Shown here: positions 28,493 to 36,941 of the stretch, in pieces | How the letters are laid out: each line of letters opens with the position of its first letter | How positions within the stretch are numbered: position 1 is the first letter of the stretch | Assembly: GCA_963712825.1 (NCBI GenBank) | Contig: CAVQJP010000013.1 | Location: 62,001 to 126,000, forward strand | DNA length: 64,000 nt | Reading direction: 5' to 3' | Source of the DNA: AP-15 sp963712825 | Lineage (GTDB): Bacteria > Pseudomonadota > Alphaproteobacteria > ATCC43930 > CGMCC-115725 | Translations under genes and position numbers: made by a program | Notes under the pieces: generated by a model | What the model saw: the letters and a program-made list of their open reading frames with translations, nothing else | What the model was told of the DNA's origin: nothing | The model's database searches: none

Positions 28493-29200
28493 ATGAAATT
28501 AAAGGGCGCCACTATTCCCGATGCCATCGTCGAGCGCGTCGTCGCCCGGCGCGGCGGCGAGCATTGCTATGCCGACCTCGACCCGGCGCGAACGGCGCTC
28601 GTCGTGATCGACCTGCAATACGCCTTTATGGACGAAGCGGTCGGGCATGCGGTGTGCCCGGCGGCGCTCCAGATCGTGCCCGCGGTCAACCGGCTCGCCG
28701 CGGCGGTGCGGGAAACCGGCGGCGGCGTGTTTTGGGTGCAGATGACGCATGACGCCCGCTGCCTCGAGGATTGGTCGGTGGCCCACGAAATGGCCTCACC
28801 CGCGATGCGCGAAAAGCGCATCGCTGCCCTTTCCGAGGGTACGCCGGGGCACCGGCTGTGGCCCGATCTCGACGTCCGGCCGCAAGACGAGATCGTCAAC
28901 AAGTACCGCTACAGCGCCTTTATGCCGGGGACGTCGGACCTGCCCGAGCGGCTGCGGGCGCGCGGCTTTGACACCGTGCTGATCACCGGGACCGTGACCA
29001 ATGTGTGCTGTGAAAGCTCGGCGCGCGACGCCAACATGACGAACTTCCGCACGGTCATGGTCAGCGACGGCAACGCCGCCGCGACCCAGGAGGAGCACGA
29101 CGCGGCGCTCGCTGCCTTCTACAACATCTTCGGCGACGTGATGGACACCGACATGATCGTCGACTGCCTCAAGCGGGCGCGCCCGGCGCGCGCCGCCTGA
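28493..29200 (+). CDS. cysteine hydrolase, isochorismatase/N-carbamoylsarcosine amidase family
   Basis: A 235-residue isochorismatase-fold hydrolase with the full catalytic triad: Asp-40 (VVIDLQYAF), Lys-137 (NKYRYSAF) and Cys-172 (TNVCCESSARDA). Members cleave amides or ureido groups (nicotinamide, N-carbamoylsarcosine, peroxyureidoacrylate, biuret) or isochorismate. The ATG at 28493 follows GAGGAGG. It is followed 40 bp later by an HpcH-type aldolase and then, on the other strand, by a Rieske protein and a hydantoinase. An amidase step in ureide or pyrimidine-type catabolism is therefore attractive but inferred. Confidence 0.92.
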   Translation: MKLKGATIPDAIVERVVARRGGEHCYADLDPARTALVVIDLQYAFMDEAVGHAVCPAALQIVPAVNRLAAAVRETGGGVFWVQMTHDARCLEDWSVAHEMASPAMREKRIAALSEGTPGHRLWPDLDVRPQDEIVNKYRYSAFMPGTSDLPERLRARGFDTVLITGTVTNVCCESSARDANMTNFRTVMVSDGNAAATQEEHDAALAAFYNIFGDVMDTDMIVDCLKRARPARAA

Positions 29201-29240
29201 CGGCGGTGGGGGTAAGGGCAATACCGCGGGAGGAGAGCAG

Positions 29241-30032
29241 ATGAGAGAAAACCGGGTAAAGCGCATCCTGCGCGAGGGCGGCTTGGCGCTCGGGACCCAT
29301 GTCGGCGGCATTCCCGACCCGCAGATCGTCGAGATCATCGGGCTTGCCGGCTTTGACGCCGCCTTTATCGACATGGAGCATACGAGCTTCGACCTGCACG
29401 ACGTGCAGGCGATGGTGATGGCGGCCGAGCGCGTCGGGGTCACCCCGATCGTGCGCACCCCCGGCTTTGACCCGGCCTTTATCCTGCGCCTCCTCGACAT
29501 GGGCGTGCAGGGCATCCAGGTGCCGCATGTCCAGAACGCCGAGACGGCGCGCGCCGCGGTCCAGGCGGTGCGCTACCCGCCGCAGGGCGAGCGCGGCATG
29601 GCGGCGGGCAGCCGCGCCGCCGAGTTCGGCCGGATTCCGCTGGTCGAGCACATGGCGCAGTCGAACCGCGAAATCCTGCTCGCCTGCATGATCGAGGACA
29701 TGGAGGCGGTGGAGCGCATCGACGAGATTGCCGCGGTCGCGGGGGTCGACCTGCTGGCGGTCGGGCCGTCCGACCTGTCGCGCTCGCTGGGCGTCAGCGG
29801 CCAGCCCGATCATCCGCGGCTGGTGGCGGCGATCGACCGGGTCCGCGAAGCGGCGAAAAAGAGCGCCGGCGCCCGGCTGGCGCTGCCGCTGAACCACGCC
29901 GCTTTTCCGCGCGACGCGGCGCAGCTCAAGGCGCTCGGCGCCGGCTACACCAATTGCGCGCCGACCCCGGAAGCGCGATTGCTGAAATCAATGCGCGAGC
30001 AGGCCGAAGAGGCGCGGAAGCAGCTCGGCTAA
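29241..30032 (+). CDS. HpcH/HpaI-type class II aldolase
   Basis: A 263-residue TIM-barrel aldolase of the HpcH/HpaI family. It shows the metal and substrate motifs FIDMEHTSFD, GVQGIQVPHVQNAE and ACMIEDMEAVE, and the DLLAVGPSDLSRSLG loop. Family members reversibly split 4-hydroxy-2-oxo acids into pyruvate (or glyoxylate) and an aldehyde using a divalent metal. The start follows GGAGGAGAGCAG. It sits 40 bp after the isochorismatase-type gene on the same strand. The natural substrate is unknown. Confidence 0.9.
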   Translation: MRENRVKRILREGGLALGTHVGGIPDPQIVEIIGLAGFDAAFIDMEHTSFDLHDVQAMVMAAERVGVTPIVRTPGFDPAFILRLLDMGVQGIQVPHVQNAETARAAVQAVRYPPQGERGMAAGSRAAEFGRIPLVEHMAQSNREILLACMIEDMEAVERIDEIAAVAGVDLLAVGPSDLSRSLGVSGQPDHPRLVAAIDRVREAAKKSAGARLALPLNHAAFPRDAAQLKALGAGYTNCAPTPEARLLKSMREQAEEARKQLG

Positions 30033-30070
30033 AGTGCGCCTGCAGCGCCCGCCGGTGCGTCAGGCGGGCG

Positions 30071-30421
30071 CTATTCCCACTCGCCGGGCGCGGCGACGGC
30101 CCAGGCCGCCAGGTAAATCCGGTCGTCGATCATCTGGACTGCGATCCTCGGCGCCGTTCCCTCGTCGGGGGCCTGCGCCTTGCCGGTCTCCAGATCGACC
30201 ACCCAGCCATGCAGCGGGCAGGAGACGGTGCAGCCGCGCACCACTCCCGCCGACAGCGGCGCGCCGCGATGCGGGCAGTGGTTGACGAGCGCAAATACCT
30301 GGTCGTCGGCGGTGCGGAACACCGCCACCGGGAACGGCTTGCCCGCCCGCTTGACCCGGCGGGCGCCATCGCGCGGGATGTCCTCGAGGCCGCCGACCTC
30401 GACCCATCGCTGGTCCGGCAT
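30071..30421 (-). CDS. Rieske [2Fe-2S] protein, NirD/ferredoxin-like
   Basis: A 116-residue single-domain Rieske protein. The cluster ligands are Cys-49 and His-51 (NHCPHRGAPL) and Cys-68 and His-71 (SCPLHGW). It resembles the small subunit of assimilatory nitrite reductase (NirD) and Rieske-type ferredoxins that feed oxygenases. No nirB or oxygenase large subunit is next to it, so it is more likely an electron-transfer ferredoxin. It is convergent with the aldolase gene. Confidence 0.9.
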   Translation of the reverse strand: MPDQRWVEVGGLEDIPRDGARRVKRAGKPFPVAVFRTADDQVFALVNHCPHRGAPLSAGVVRGCTVSCPLHGWVVDLETGKAQAPDEGTAPRIAVQMIDDRIYLAAWAVAAPGEWE

Positions 30422-30796
30422 GGGTCAGCGAACCTGCGTCGGGATGGCACGCACCAGATGTTCGATCACTCCGTACCTCGCCTGCATTTGACGCGCTCGA
30501 TGGCATCATAGCGAAAACGAGCGCGCTACAATCACCCGGCCGCTGCACGAAAGAGGTTTCCTGATATGCACGAGCCGCATCAGAGCACCGGCAGGGCGTC
30601 GCCATTGACACGGCCGTCTGACCAGACGGCACGGGCGGTCCCGGTGGCGCCGGGCGAATGCCAGGGGCTACAGGCAGCAATACGCAGATGAGTTGAGTTG
30701 GCGAAACCCAGGGCCTTCGGTCGGCTCAGCTCCGGTTATGGGTTTCACCTTGTTCAACCTGTCCTACCGATAGCTTTCGCCCCCGAGCTCGACCCG
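30422..30796. other. 375-bp gap between the Rieske and hydantoinase genes
   Basis: I see no convincing gene, RNA or repeat here. The short frames present have no ribosome site or recognisable similarity. It should hold the promoter of the Rieske gene. Confidence 0.5.
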
Positions 30797-32260
30797 TCAG
30801 ACGAGCGCGGCGCCGTGCTGGGCGGTGTAGGCGAGCTCGGGGACGGCGGCGCCGGCGGGGCGGGCGGCGGCGGAGAGGGCGCAGGGCAGGAAGGCGCCGC
30901 TGCCGCGGGCCACGTTGAGGGCACCGTTCTCGACCACGATGCGGCCGCGGCTCAGCACCGTAACCGGCCAGCCCCTGAGCTTGCGTCCCTCATAGGGGGT
31001 GTAGCCGACATTGTCGTGCAGCAGGCCGGCGGTGACCGTGACCTCGCGCTCGGGATCCCAGATCGCGATGTCGGCGTCGCTGCCGACCGCGATCGTGCCT
31101 TTCCTCGGGTAGAGCCCGTAGAGCTTGGCGTGGTTGGTCGCGGTCAGCGCGACAAAGGCGTTGAGATCGAGGCGGCCCCGCTGCACGCCCTCGGAAAACA
31201 GCAACGGCAGACGCAGCTCGATGCCGGGGACGCCGTTGGCAATGTCCTTGAATGTCGTGCGGTCGCCAAGCGGCAGCTTGCCGGAGGCGTCGTAGCGGTA
31301 GGGCGCGTGGTCGGACGAGAACACCTGAAAGGTACCGTTTTTCAGGCCGGCCCACACCGCCTCTTGCGCGGCGTGGTCGCGCGGCGGCGGGCTGCAGCAG
31401 AATTTGGCGCCTTCGAGACCGGGCTTGGCAATGTCGTCGGCGGTCAGGAACAGATATTGCGGGCAAGTCTCGCCGTAGATTTTGAGGCCCTTTGTTTGCG
31501 CGTTGCGGATGACCTCGATCGCCTCGGCCGCCGAGACGTGGACAATCAGGATCGGTACGTCGAGCAGTTGCGACAAGCTGACGGCGCGGTTGGTCGCCTC
31601 GCCTTCGGCGAGCCGGGCGTGGCTGACCGCGTGGTAGCGCGGCGCGCCGAGCCCGCGCTCCAACAGGCGCGCGGTCAGCCATTTGATCATGTCGTAATTC
31701 TCGGCGTGGACCATGACGAGCGCGCCCTCGCGCCGCGCTGCCGCGAGGATGTCGAGCATCTGCCCATCGTCGAGCTGCAGCAGGTCGTAGGTCATGTAGA
31801 CCTTGAACGAGGTGTAGCCGTCGCGGATCAGGGCCGGCAGCTCCTGGCCGAGGATGTCGGCTGTCGGGTCGGTGATGATCAGGTGAAAGGCGTAGTCGAT
31901 AACTGCCTTCGGCCGCGCCGCCTGATGATATTCCTCGACCACCTGGCGCAATGACTGGCCGCGGTGCTGGGCGGCGAACGGGATCACCGTCGTGGTGCCG
32001 CCAAACGCCGCCGCCACCGTGCCGCTGTAGAAATCGTCGGCGCACACGACCCCGGCCGACGAGCGCTGCTCGAGATGGCAGTGGCTGTCGACGCCGCCCG
32101 GCAGGACGAGCTTGCCGGCGGCGTCGATCTCGCGCGCCCCCGGTCCGATGCCGCGGCCGAGCGTGACGACGACGCCGTCCTTGACGCCGACATCGCAATC
32201 GACCGTGTCGGCCGCCGTCGCCACCGTGCCGTTGCGGATCACCAGATCGTAGTCGCTCAT
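30797..32260 (-). CDS. dihydropyrimidinase/D-hydantoinase family amidohydrolase
   Basis: A 487-residue cyclic amidohydrolase. Metal ligands are visible as His-60 and His-62 (GGVDSHCHLEQ) and the carboxylated Lys-153 (TSFKVYMTYD). Further metal ligands follow in VMVHAEN and in VHVSAAEAIE, and the Asp in SSDHAPYRYD completes the site. Enzymes of this family open dihydropyrimidine or hydantoin rings to N-carbamoyl amino acids. The ATG at 32260 follows AAGGGGCAGG. A partner carbamoylase is not obvious, though the isochorismatase-type hydrolase at 28493 is a candidate. Phenylhydantoinase or allantoinase activity cannot be excluded. Confidence 0.93.
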   Translation of the reverse strand: MSDYDLVIRNGTVATAADTVDCDVGVKDGVVVTLGRGIGPGAREIDAAGKLVLPGGVDSHCHLEQRSSAGVVCADDFYSGTVAAAFGGTTTVIPFAAQHRGQSLRQVVEEYHQAARPKAVIDYAFHLIITDPTADILGQELPALIRDGYTSFKVYMTYDLLQLDDGQMLDILAAARREGALVMVHAENYDMIKWLTARLLERGLGAPRYHAVSHARLAEGEATNRAVSLSQLLDVPILIVHVSAAEAIEVIRNAQTKGLKIYGETCPQYLFLTADDIAKPGLEGAKFCCSPPPRDHAAQEAVWAGLKNGTFQVFSSDHAPYRYDASGKLPLGDRTTFKDIANGVPGIELRLPLLFSEGVQRGRLDLNAFVALTATNHAKLYGLYPRKGTIAVGSDADIAIWDPEREVTVTAGLLHDNVGYTPYEGRKLRGWPVTVLSRGRIVVENGALNVARGSGAFLPCALSAAARPAGAAVPELAYTAQHGAALV

Positions 32261-32350
32261 CGTCCTGCCCCTTACCGATACGGTCGCCGCCGAATCCTCG
32301 ACCTGTTGTGCCAGAAAGCAAAGCCGAGGCCCATTCGGATATGACGGCGA

Positions 32351-33775
32351 TTATGGCGACGCCCGGCTCGTTTTGGCGACGCGCTCGCGCAATGCGTCGT
32401 AGATTGGGGCGGTGCGCAGCAGGTTCGCGGTCACGATCGCGGCAAAGCAGGCCGCCAGCATCGGCAACAGCGTGGTAAACGCTGCGGTCATCTCGGTAAC
32501 GAGCACGATGCCGGTCACCGGCGCCTGCACGACCCCGGTAAAGAACGCCGCCATGCCGACAACGGCAAACGCTTCGGGCTCGATGCCGAGACCGGGAAAG
32601 GCGGCGTGGCACAGCGCGCCGCAAACGAGGCCGAGCTGGGCACCGAGCACCAGCAGCGGCGCGAACAGCCCGCCCGGCGTACGCGCGGCATAGGAGGTGA
32701 CACCCAACCCGAAGCGGACAAAAAAGGCGAGCGGAATCGCGGCCACCGCCACGCTGCCGGTGAGCACCCGCTGAGTGATGTCGTCGCCGCCGCCGACCAA
32801 ATCCGGCGAGAACCATGCGACAAACCCGACCAGCGCCCCGAGCGCGGCCGCCTGGAGCTCGATCGGCCAGCGCGCGTCGAGCCGTCCCGCCAGCGCGAGG
32901 CCGCTAAGGATCGCGCGGTTGTAAAGGCTGGCGGCGATTCCGGCAACCACGCCCAGCGCCAGGTAGAGCGGCCACGTCGCCGCCACCGCGTAGGGCAGAG
33001 GTCCGGTGGCGGTCGCCGCCTGCGCCGACACGGCGACCTGGAAATCGGGCGCGTCGCCCAAAAACAGCCGCGAGATCAGGATCGCGCTTGAGGACGCGCC
33101 GAGTGCTGCGATCGCGATGCGGGTTTCGAGCCGCCGCACCAGCTCCTCGAGCACAAATACGGCACCGGCGATCGGCGCATTGAAGGCAACGGCGAGCCCC
33201 GCCCCCGCACCGGCGGCGAGCAGGGTGCGCGCATCCGGCCACGACCGGCGGCACCATTTGCCGACGAGGTCGGCGACAACGGCGCCCATCTGCACGCTCG
33301 GGCCCTCGCGGCCGAGCGCCATCCCGGCGCCGATCGCCAACAGGCCGCCAACGAACTTGACCGAGATCAGCCGCGGCGGGGCCGGCGGCAGGTCGCCGGT
33401 CAGCGCCGCCTCGACCTGCGGGATGCCGCTGCCCGAGGCGTAGGGCGAGAACCGCCGCACCAGCCATGCGGCGAGCGCCACCGCGGCGGCGGCGCCGGCA
33501 ACGACGAGGGCGAACCCGGCGAGCGGCTGGTGATGGGCGCGGGCAATCAGCTCGCTGCGCCAGCGGTCGGCTTGGTCGAGCGCCAGGCGGAAGATGGCGA
33601 CGACCAGTCCCGACCCGGCGCCGGCAACCAACGCCAACACCGCAAGCGTCAACAGGCTGCCCTCGCCCGCGGTCGGCGCGGCGCGGCGCTCCCGGTGCCA
33701 TCTCACCCGACGCAACCGCCGGTCCTGCGGCGCACAACGCGTTTTTTCATCCGCTATCCTGATCGCCGCAACCAC
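32351..33775 (-). CDS. ClC-type chloride channel/H+ antiporter
   Basis: A membrane protein of 474 residues from the GTG at 33775. ClC selectivity-filter motifs are present: GSGIPQVE, GREGPSVQMG (carrying the gating Glu) and GGLFAPLLVLGAQLG. The internal proton-pathway Glu is likely in FVLEELVRR, which suggests a Cl-/H+ exchanger rather than a channel. About ten hydrophobic helices follow a basic N-terminus. A second GTG about 23 codons downstream is a possible start. It is divergent from the gamma-glutamyltransferase gene, and no ribosome site clearly decides the start. Confidence 0.92.
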   Translation of the reverse strand: MVAAIRIADEKTRCAPQDRRLRRVRWHRERRAAPTAGEGSLLTLAVLALVAGAGSGLVVAIFRLALDQADRWRSELIARAHHQPLAGFALVVAGAAAAVALAAWLVRRFSPYASGSGIPQVEAALTGDLPPAPPRLISVKFVGGLLAIGAGMALGREGPSVQMGAVVADLVGKWCRRSWPDARTLLAAGAGAGLAVAFNAPIAGAVFVLEELVRRLETRIAIAALGASSSAILISRLFLGDAPDFQVAVSAQAATATGPLPYAVAATWPLYLALGVVAGIAASLYNRAILSGLALAGRLDARWPIELQAAALGALVGFVAWFSPDLVGGGDDITQRVLTGSVAVAAIPLAFFVRFGLGVTSYAARTPGGLFAPLLVLGAQLGLVCGALCHAAFPGLGIEPEAFAVVGMAAFFTGVVQAPVTGIVLVTEMTAAFTTLLPMLAACFAAIVTANLLRTAPIYDALRERVAKTSRASP

Positions 33776-33840
33776 GCCTCTTCTATCAAGCGCGGGTCAA
33801 GCGCTACTGTGCCCGCGACCTGTCGTGCAAGGGGCTCGCC

Positions 33841-35592
33841 ATGACCGCATCATTCGCACACCGCCCGACCATTGCCGTGACCCGCCATGCAATCGCCGCC
33901 GGCCATTACTTGGCAGCCACCGCCGGATTTGCGATCCTCGAGGCCGGCGGCAACGCGGTCGACGCCGGGTGCGCCGCCGGCTTGGCGCTCGGCGTCCTGC
34001 AGAGCGACCTTGTCGACGTCGCCGGTGTCGCGCCGATAATGGTCTACCTCGCCGAGAGTAAAGAGGTCGTGACGATCGCCGGGCTTGGCGCTTGGCCCAA
34101 GGCGCTCGACCCCGAACTGTTCATGCGCGAGCACGGCGGCAAAATCCCGAAGGGGGTGATCCGCACCGTTGTCCCGGCCGCCCCCGATGCCTGGATCACC
34201 GCGCTGCGCCGTTACGGCACGATGAGCTTTGGCGAGGTCGCGGCGGCGGCGACCCGGCTCGCGCGCGACGGTTTTCCGATGTACCCGCTGATGGCCGAGA
34301 GCCTGAAGCGCCACGAGGTCGACCACCGCGCCTGGCCGTCCTCGGCGGCGGTCTTTCTGCCGGGCGGGCGGGTCCCCGAGGCCGGCGAAGTGTTTCGCCA
34401 GACCGATCTTGCCGGCTCCCTGCAATACATGGCCGACGAGGAACGCGCCGCGGTCAGCCACAGTCCCAATGGTCGCGGTCGCGAGGCCGGGCTCGCGGCG
34501 GCGCGCGATGCATTTTACCGCGGCGACATCGCCAAAAAGATCGTCGCCTTTATGAAGGAGCAGGGCGGACTGCTGTCGGCCGAGGACCTCGCCGAATACC
34601 ATTCGCCGGTCGGCCCGCCCGAGCGCCGCCGCTTTGGCGATCTCGAGGTCTTTACCTGCGGCGCCTGGTGCCAGGGGCCGGTATTGCTGCAGACCCTGGC
34701 CTTGCTGGAGGGGACCGACCTTACCGGTCTCGGCCACAACAGCGCCGACTATGTCCACCATCTGGCCGAGGCGCTGAAGCTCGCCTTTGCCGACCGCGAG
34801 GCGTATTACGGCGACCCGGCAATGGTCGAGGTCCCGCTCGCGACCCTGATCTCCGCCGAGTACGCGGCCGAGCGCCGCAAGCTGATCCGCCCCGACCGCG
34901 CCTGGCCGGAAATGCCGCCCCCGGGGAATCTCGGCGGCGAGCTCGGCAGCCAGGCCGGCCGCGGCTTCGGCCGGCTCCCGCGTCCCGCGGGCGACCCGAA
35001 CCCCGAACCCGACACGTCCTATGTCTGCGTCGCCGACCGCCACGGCAACCTGTTCTCGGCGACCCCGAGCGACGGGTCCTACGGCTCGCCGGTGGTGCCG
35101 GGGACCGGGCTGATCCCGTCGAACCGCGGCTCGCAGTCGCGTCCCGACCCGCGCCACCCGGCCGGGGTGGCGCCCGGCAAGCGGCCGCGGCTGACGCCCA
35201 ACCCGGCCTTGGCGATCAAGGGCGGCGACCATTTCATGCCGTTCGGCACCCCCGGCGGCGACGTCCAGACCCAGGCGATGCTGCAGGTGCTGCTGAACCG
35301 TTTTGTGTTTGGCCAGGACATGCAGTCGGCGATCGAGAGCCCGCGCTTTGCAAGCTACAGCTACCCGTCGTCATTCGCGCCCTACGACTACCACCCCGGC
35401 CGGCTCGCGGTCGAGGCGCGCATCCCCGAGCCGGTCATCGCCGAATTGGCGCGCCGCGGCCACGAAATCCAGCGCTGGCCCGACTGGATCTGGACCGCGG
35501 GTGCGGTGTGCGCGATCGACGTCGACAAAAGGCGCGGCGTCATCGAGGCCGGCGCCGACCCGCGCCGCGCCGCCTACGCGCTCGGCTGGTAA
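33841..35592 (+). CDS. gamma-glutamyltransferase family protein
   Basis: A 583-residue Ntn-hydrolase of the gamma-glutamyltransferase family. The predicted autocleavage and nucleophile Thr is residue 392 in PDTSYVCVADRHGN, close to the position in E. coli GGT. Other family segments are AILEAGGNAVDAGCAAGL near the N-terminus and GTPGGDVQTQAMLQVLLN near the C-terminus. No signal peptide is evident, unlike classic periplasmic GGTs. These cytoplasmic relatives are often acylases or ureidase-like enzymes in catabolic clusters, which fits the hydantoinase neighbourhood, but the substrate is unknown. Confidence 0.9.
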   Translation: MTASFAHRPTIAVTRHAIAAGHYLAATAGFAILEAGGNAVDAGCAAGLALGVLQSDLVDVAGVAPIMVYLAESKEVVTIAGLGAWPKALDPELFMREHGGKIPKGVIRTVVPAAPDAWITALRRYGTMSFGEVAAAATRLARDGFPMYPLMAESLKRHEVDHRAWPSSAAVFLPGGRVPEAGEVFRQTDLAGSLQYMADEERAAVSHSPNGRGREAGLAAARDAFYRGDIAKKIVAFMKEQGGLLSAEDLAEYHSPVGPPERRRFGDLEVFTCGAWCQGPVLLQTLALLEGTDLTGLGHNSADYVHHLAEALKLAFADREAYYGDPAMVEVPLATLISAEYAAERRKLIRPDRAWPEMPPPGNLGGELGSQAGRGFGRLPRPAGDPNPEPDTSYVCVADRHGNLFSATPSDGSYGSPVVPGTGLIPSNRGSQSRPDPRHPAGVAPGKRPRLTPNPALAIKGGDHFMPFGTPGGDVQTQAMLQVLLNRFVFGQDMQSAIESPRFASYSYPSSFAPYDYHPGRLAVEARIPEPVIAELARRGHEIQRWPDWIWTAGAVCAIDVDKRRGVIEAGADPRRAAYALGW

Positions 35593-35596
35593 ATCG

Positions 35597-35709
35597 GAGA
35601 CACTCGGCACGACAGGTCCGGAAGGGTTACGGACCAGAACTCTGCTGCCTCCGGCGGAACGCCGGCAGCGACAGATCACTTGTCTCGCTCAGGTCCCGCC
35701 AAGTGTCTC
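35597..35709 (+). ncRNA. candidate structured RNA (closing stem with three hairpins)
   Basis: A 12-nt closing stem pairs 35597-35608 (GAGACACTCGGC) with 35698-35709 (GCCAAGTGTCTC), with one C-A mismatch. Inside are GGTCCG/CGGACC (35615-35620 with 35630-35635), CCGGCG-GAA-CGCCGG (35651-35665) and AGCGACA/TGTcTCGCT (35667-35673 with 35681-35689). It lies just after the gamma-glutamyltransferase stop and upstream of a sigma-54-like promoter. It could be a small RNA, a 3' UTR element or terminator, or a riboswitch-like leader from an earlier promoter. I could not match it to a known class. Confidence 0.45.
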
Positions 35710-35791
35710 GATATGCCAAAACGTCAACCAAAGCACGGCTGGACCGATTTGATATTATTAAGCATTTTGACAGCTCGAGACCCCTGAAACT

Positions 35792-35807
35792 TGGCATGAT
35801 CCTTGCG
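35792..35807 (+). promoter_or_regulatory. sigma-54 (RpoN)-type promoter
   Basis: TGGCAT (35792-35797), a 5-bp spacer and TTGCG (35803-35807) match the -24/-12 consensus TGGCAC-N5-TTGCW at the key GG and GC. It lies about 40 bp upstream of the PEP-CTERM gene start at 35849. RpoN-dependent control of PEP-CTERM genes through PrsK/PrsR is known in other proteobacteria. No activator site was identified. Confidence 0.6.
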
Positions 35808-35848
35808 GCTTAATCGTCAAAGTTTCGTCAACCCGTAAGGTGGCGTTC

Positions 35849-36826
35849 ATGCGCACGTTTATTTCGGCCTCTGTGGCGACGATCACGATATTAGCCGGGG
35901 CGGCGACCGCCGGGGCGAGCCCCATTCCAGTCGCGACGCTACTGGGGGACTTCAACGTCATCACCGACGGCAATTTCGCACTGAATGGGCCCGACGTCCA
36001 AGGCCCGGTGCTGGTCGGCGGCAACTTCACCAGCAGCGGCGCGCACACGCTGAATAGCAACAGCGTCATTCCGTTGCCGACGCCGCTACCGCCCGGCGAC
36101 GTGCTGGGCGAGGTCAACGTCTTCGGCAATACCACAATGGCGGGGAGCGTCCCGGTGAGCGGCTCGTTGACCTTTGTCGGCGGGATGAACACCAACACGG
36201 CAAATACGTTTCTCGCCACCGGGGCGGGATCGCAACTCAGCGGGCATAACTTCTCGCCGATCAATTTCGGGACCGACATCTGGGGGCAGCTGACCGGGTT
36301 TTCGACCACGCTCGCCAGCCTGCCGGCCAACACCCCCACCAGCATGTTCGACCCGACGACCGGCACCTTCACCTTTCATGAGAACGGGCAGGGCATCGCC
36401 AACGTCACGATCACCGGGACGCAACTCGCTCAGCATGGCGCGAGCGCGCTCACATTCAACGGTCTTCCCGCCGGCGGGCTGGCGATCGTCAACGTCACCG
36501 GCGGCTATACCGACCCAGGCAGCCAGTTTGCACCGGGAGCGCACTTTTCAAACCTGCTGTTCAACTTCGAAGGCGCGAATGCGGTGAGCCTCAATATCTG
36601 GGGCGCGTCGCTGCTGGCGCTGGATGCGGATGTGACGTCGACCAATGTAATCACCGGTGATGTCGTCGCGAACGAGTTCACGGCGGGTGACGAAACCCAT
36701 GTCAACTTCCCCGATTGTCCGGCCTCGGTCTGCAATGCCGTGGTCGTGACACCGGAGCCGGGCTCGATGGCATTGCTCGGGTCCGCGGTCGCGATTTTCG
36801 CGGTTCGCCGGCGCCGCCGCAGCTGA
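35849..36826 (+). CDS. PEP-CTERM surface protein with choice-of-anchor A domain
   Basis: A 325-residue exported protein with an N-terminal signal peptide (TFISASVATITILAGAATAG), then a choice-of-anchor-A type beta-rich domain beginning LLGDFNVITDGNFAL. It ends in a PEP-CTERM sorting tail: PEPGS, a hydrophobic helix and RRRRRS. The tail is recognised by exosortase, cut and transferred to the cell surface or matrix, often together with exopolysaccharide. The ATG at 35849 is preferred to a GTG three codons upstream because AAGGTGG lies at suitable distance. No exosortase is in the window. A sigma-54-like promoter precedes it. Confidence 0.92.
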   Translation: MRTFISASVATITILAGAATAGASPIPVATLLGDFNVITDGNFALNGPDVQGPVLVGGNFTSSGAHTLNSNSVIPLPTPLPPGDVLGEVNVFGNTTMAGSVPVSGSLTFVGGMNTNTANTFLATGAGSQLSGHNFSPINFGTDIWGQLTGFSTTLASLPANTPTSMFDPTTGTFTFHENGQGIANVTITGTQLAQHGASALTFNGLPAGGLAIVNVTGGYTDPGSQFAPGAHFSNLLFNFEGANAVSLNIWGASLLALDADVTSTNVITGDVVANEFTAGDETHVNFPDCPASVCNAVVVTPEPGSMALLGSAVAIFAVRRRRRS

Positions 36827-36850
36827 GCCGGCGCAGTCGGCCGGATTAAA

Positions 36851-36898
36851 GGAGCACACCCGCGGGGTCGACCCCGCGGGTGCGGCGCAAGGGGCTCC
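36851..36898. terminator. perfect palindrome, probable bidirectional terminator
   Basis: A perfect 26-nt palindrome, CACCCGCGGGGTC followed by its reverse complement (36857-36882), is flanked by GGAGC (36851-36855) and GCTCC (36894-36898). It lies between the convergent PEP-CTERM and heme peroxidase genes. There is no U-tract on either side. Confidence 0.55.
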
Positions 36899-36941
36899 GG
36901 AGAGGTTGCACAGCCAGACCCAATGAGCTTCTGGTCCGCGC

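Noticed and set aside
35611..35640. Signal recognition particle RNA
   Set aside because: CAGGTCCGGAAGG resembles the SRP loop, but the following GAAGCAGCC and the expected long hairpin are missing.
35600..35700. Cyclic-di-GMP (GEMM) riboswitch
   Set aside because: Some similarity (GCCTCCGGC near 35646) but the tetraloop/receptor and ligand-binding nucleotides cannot be aligned.
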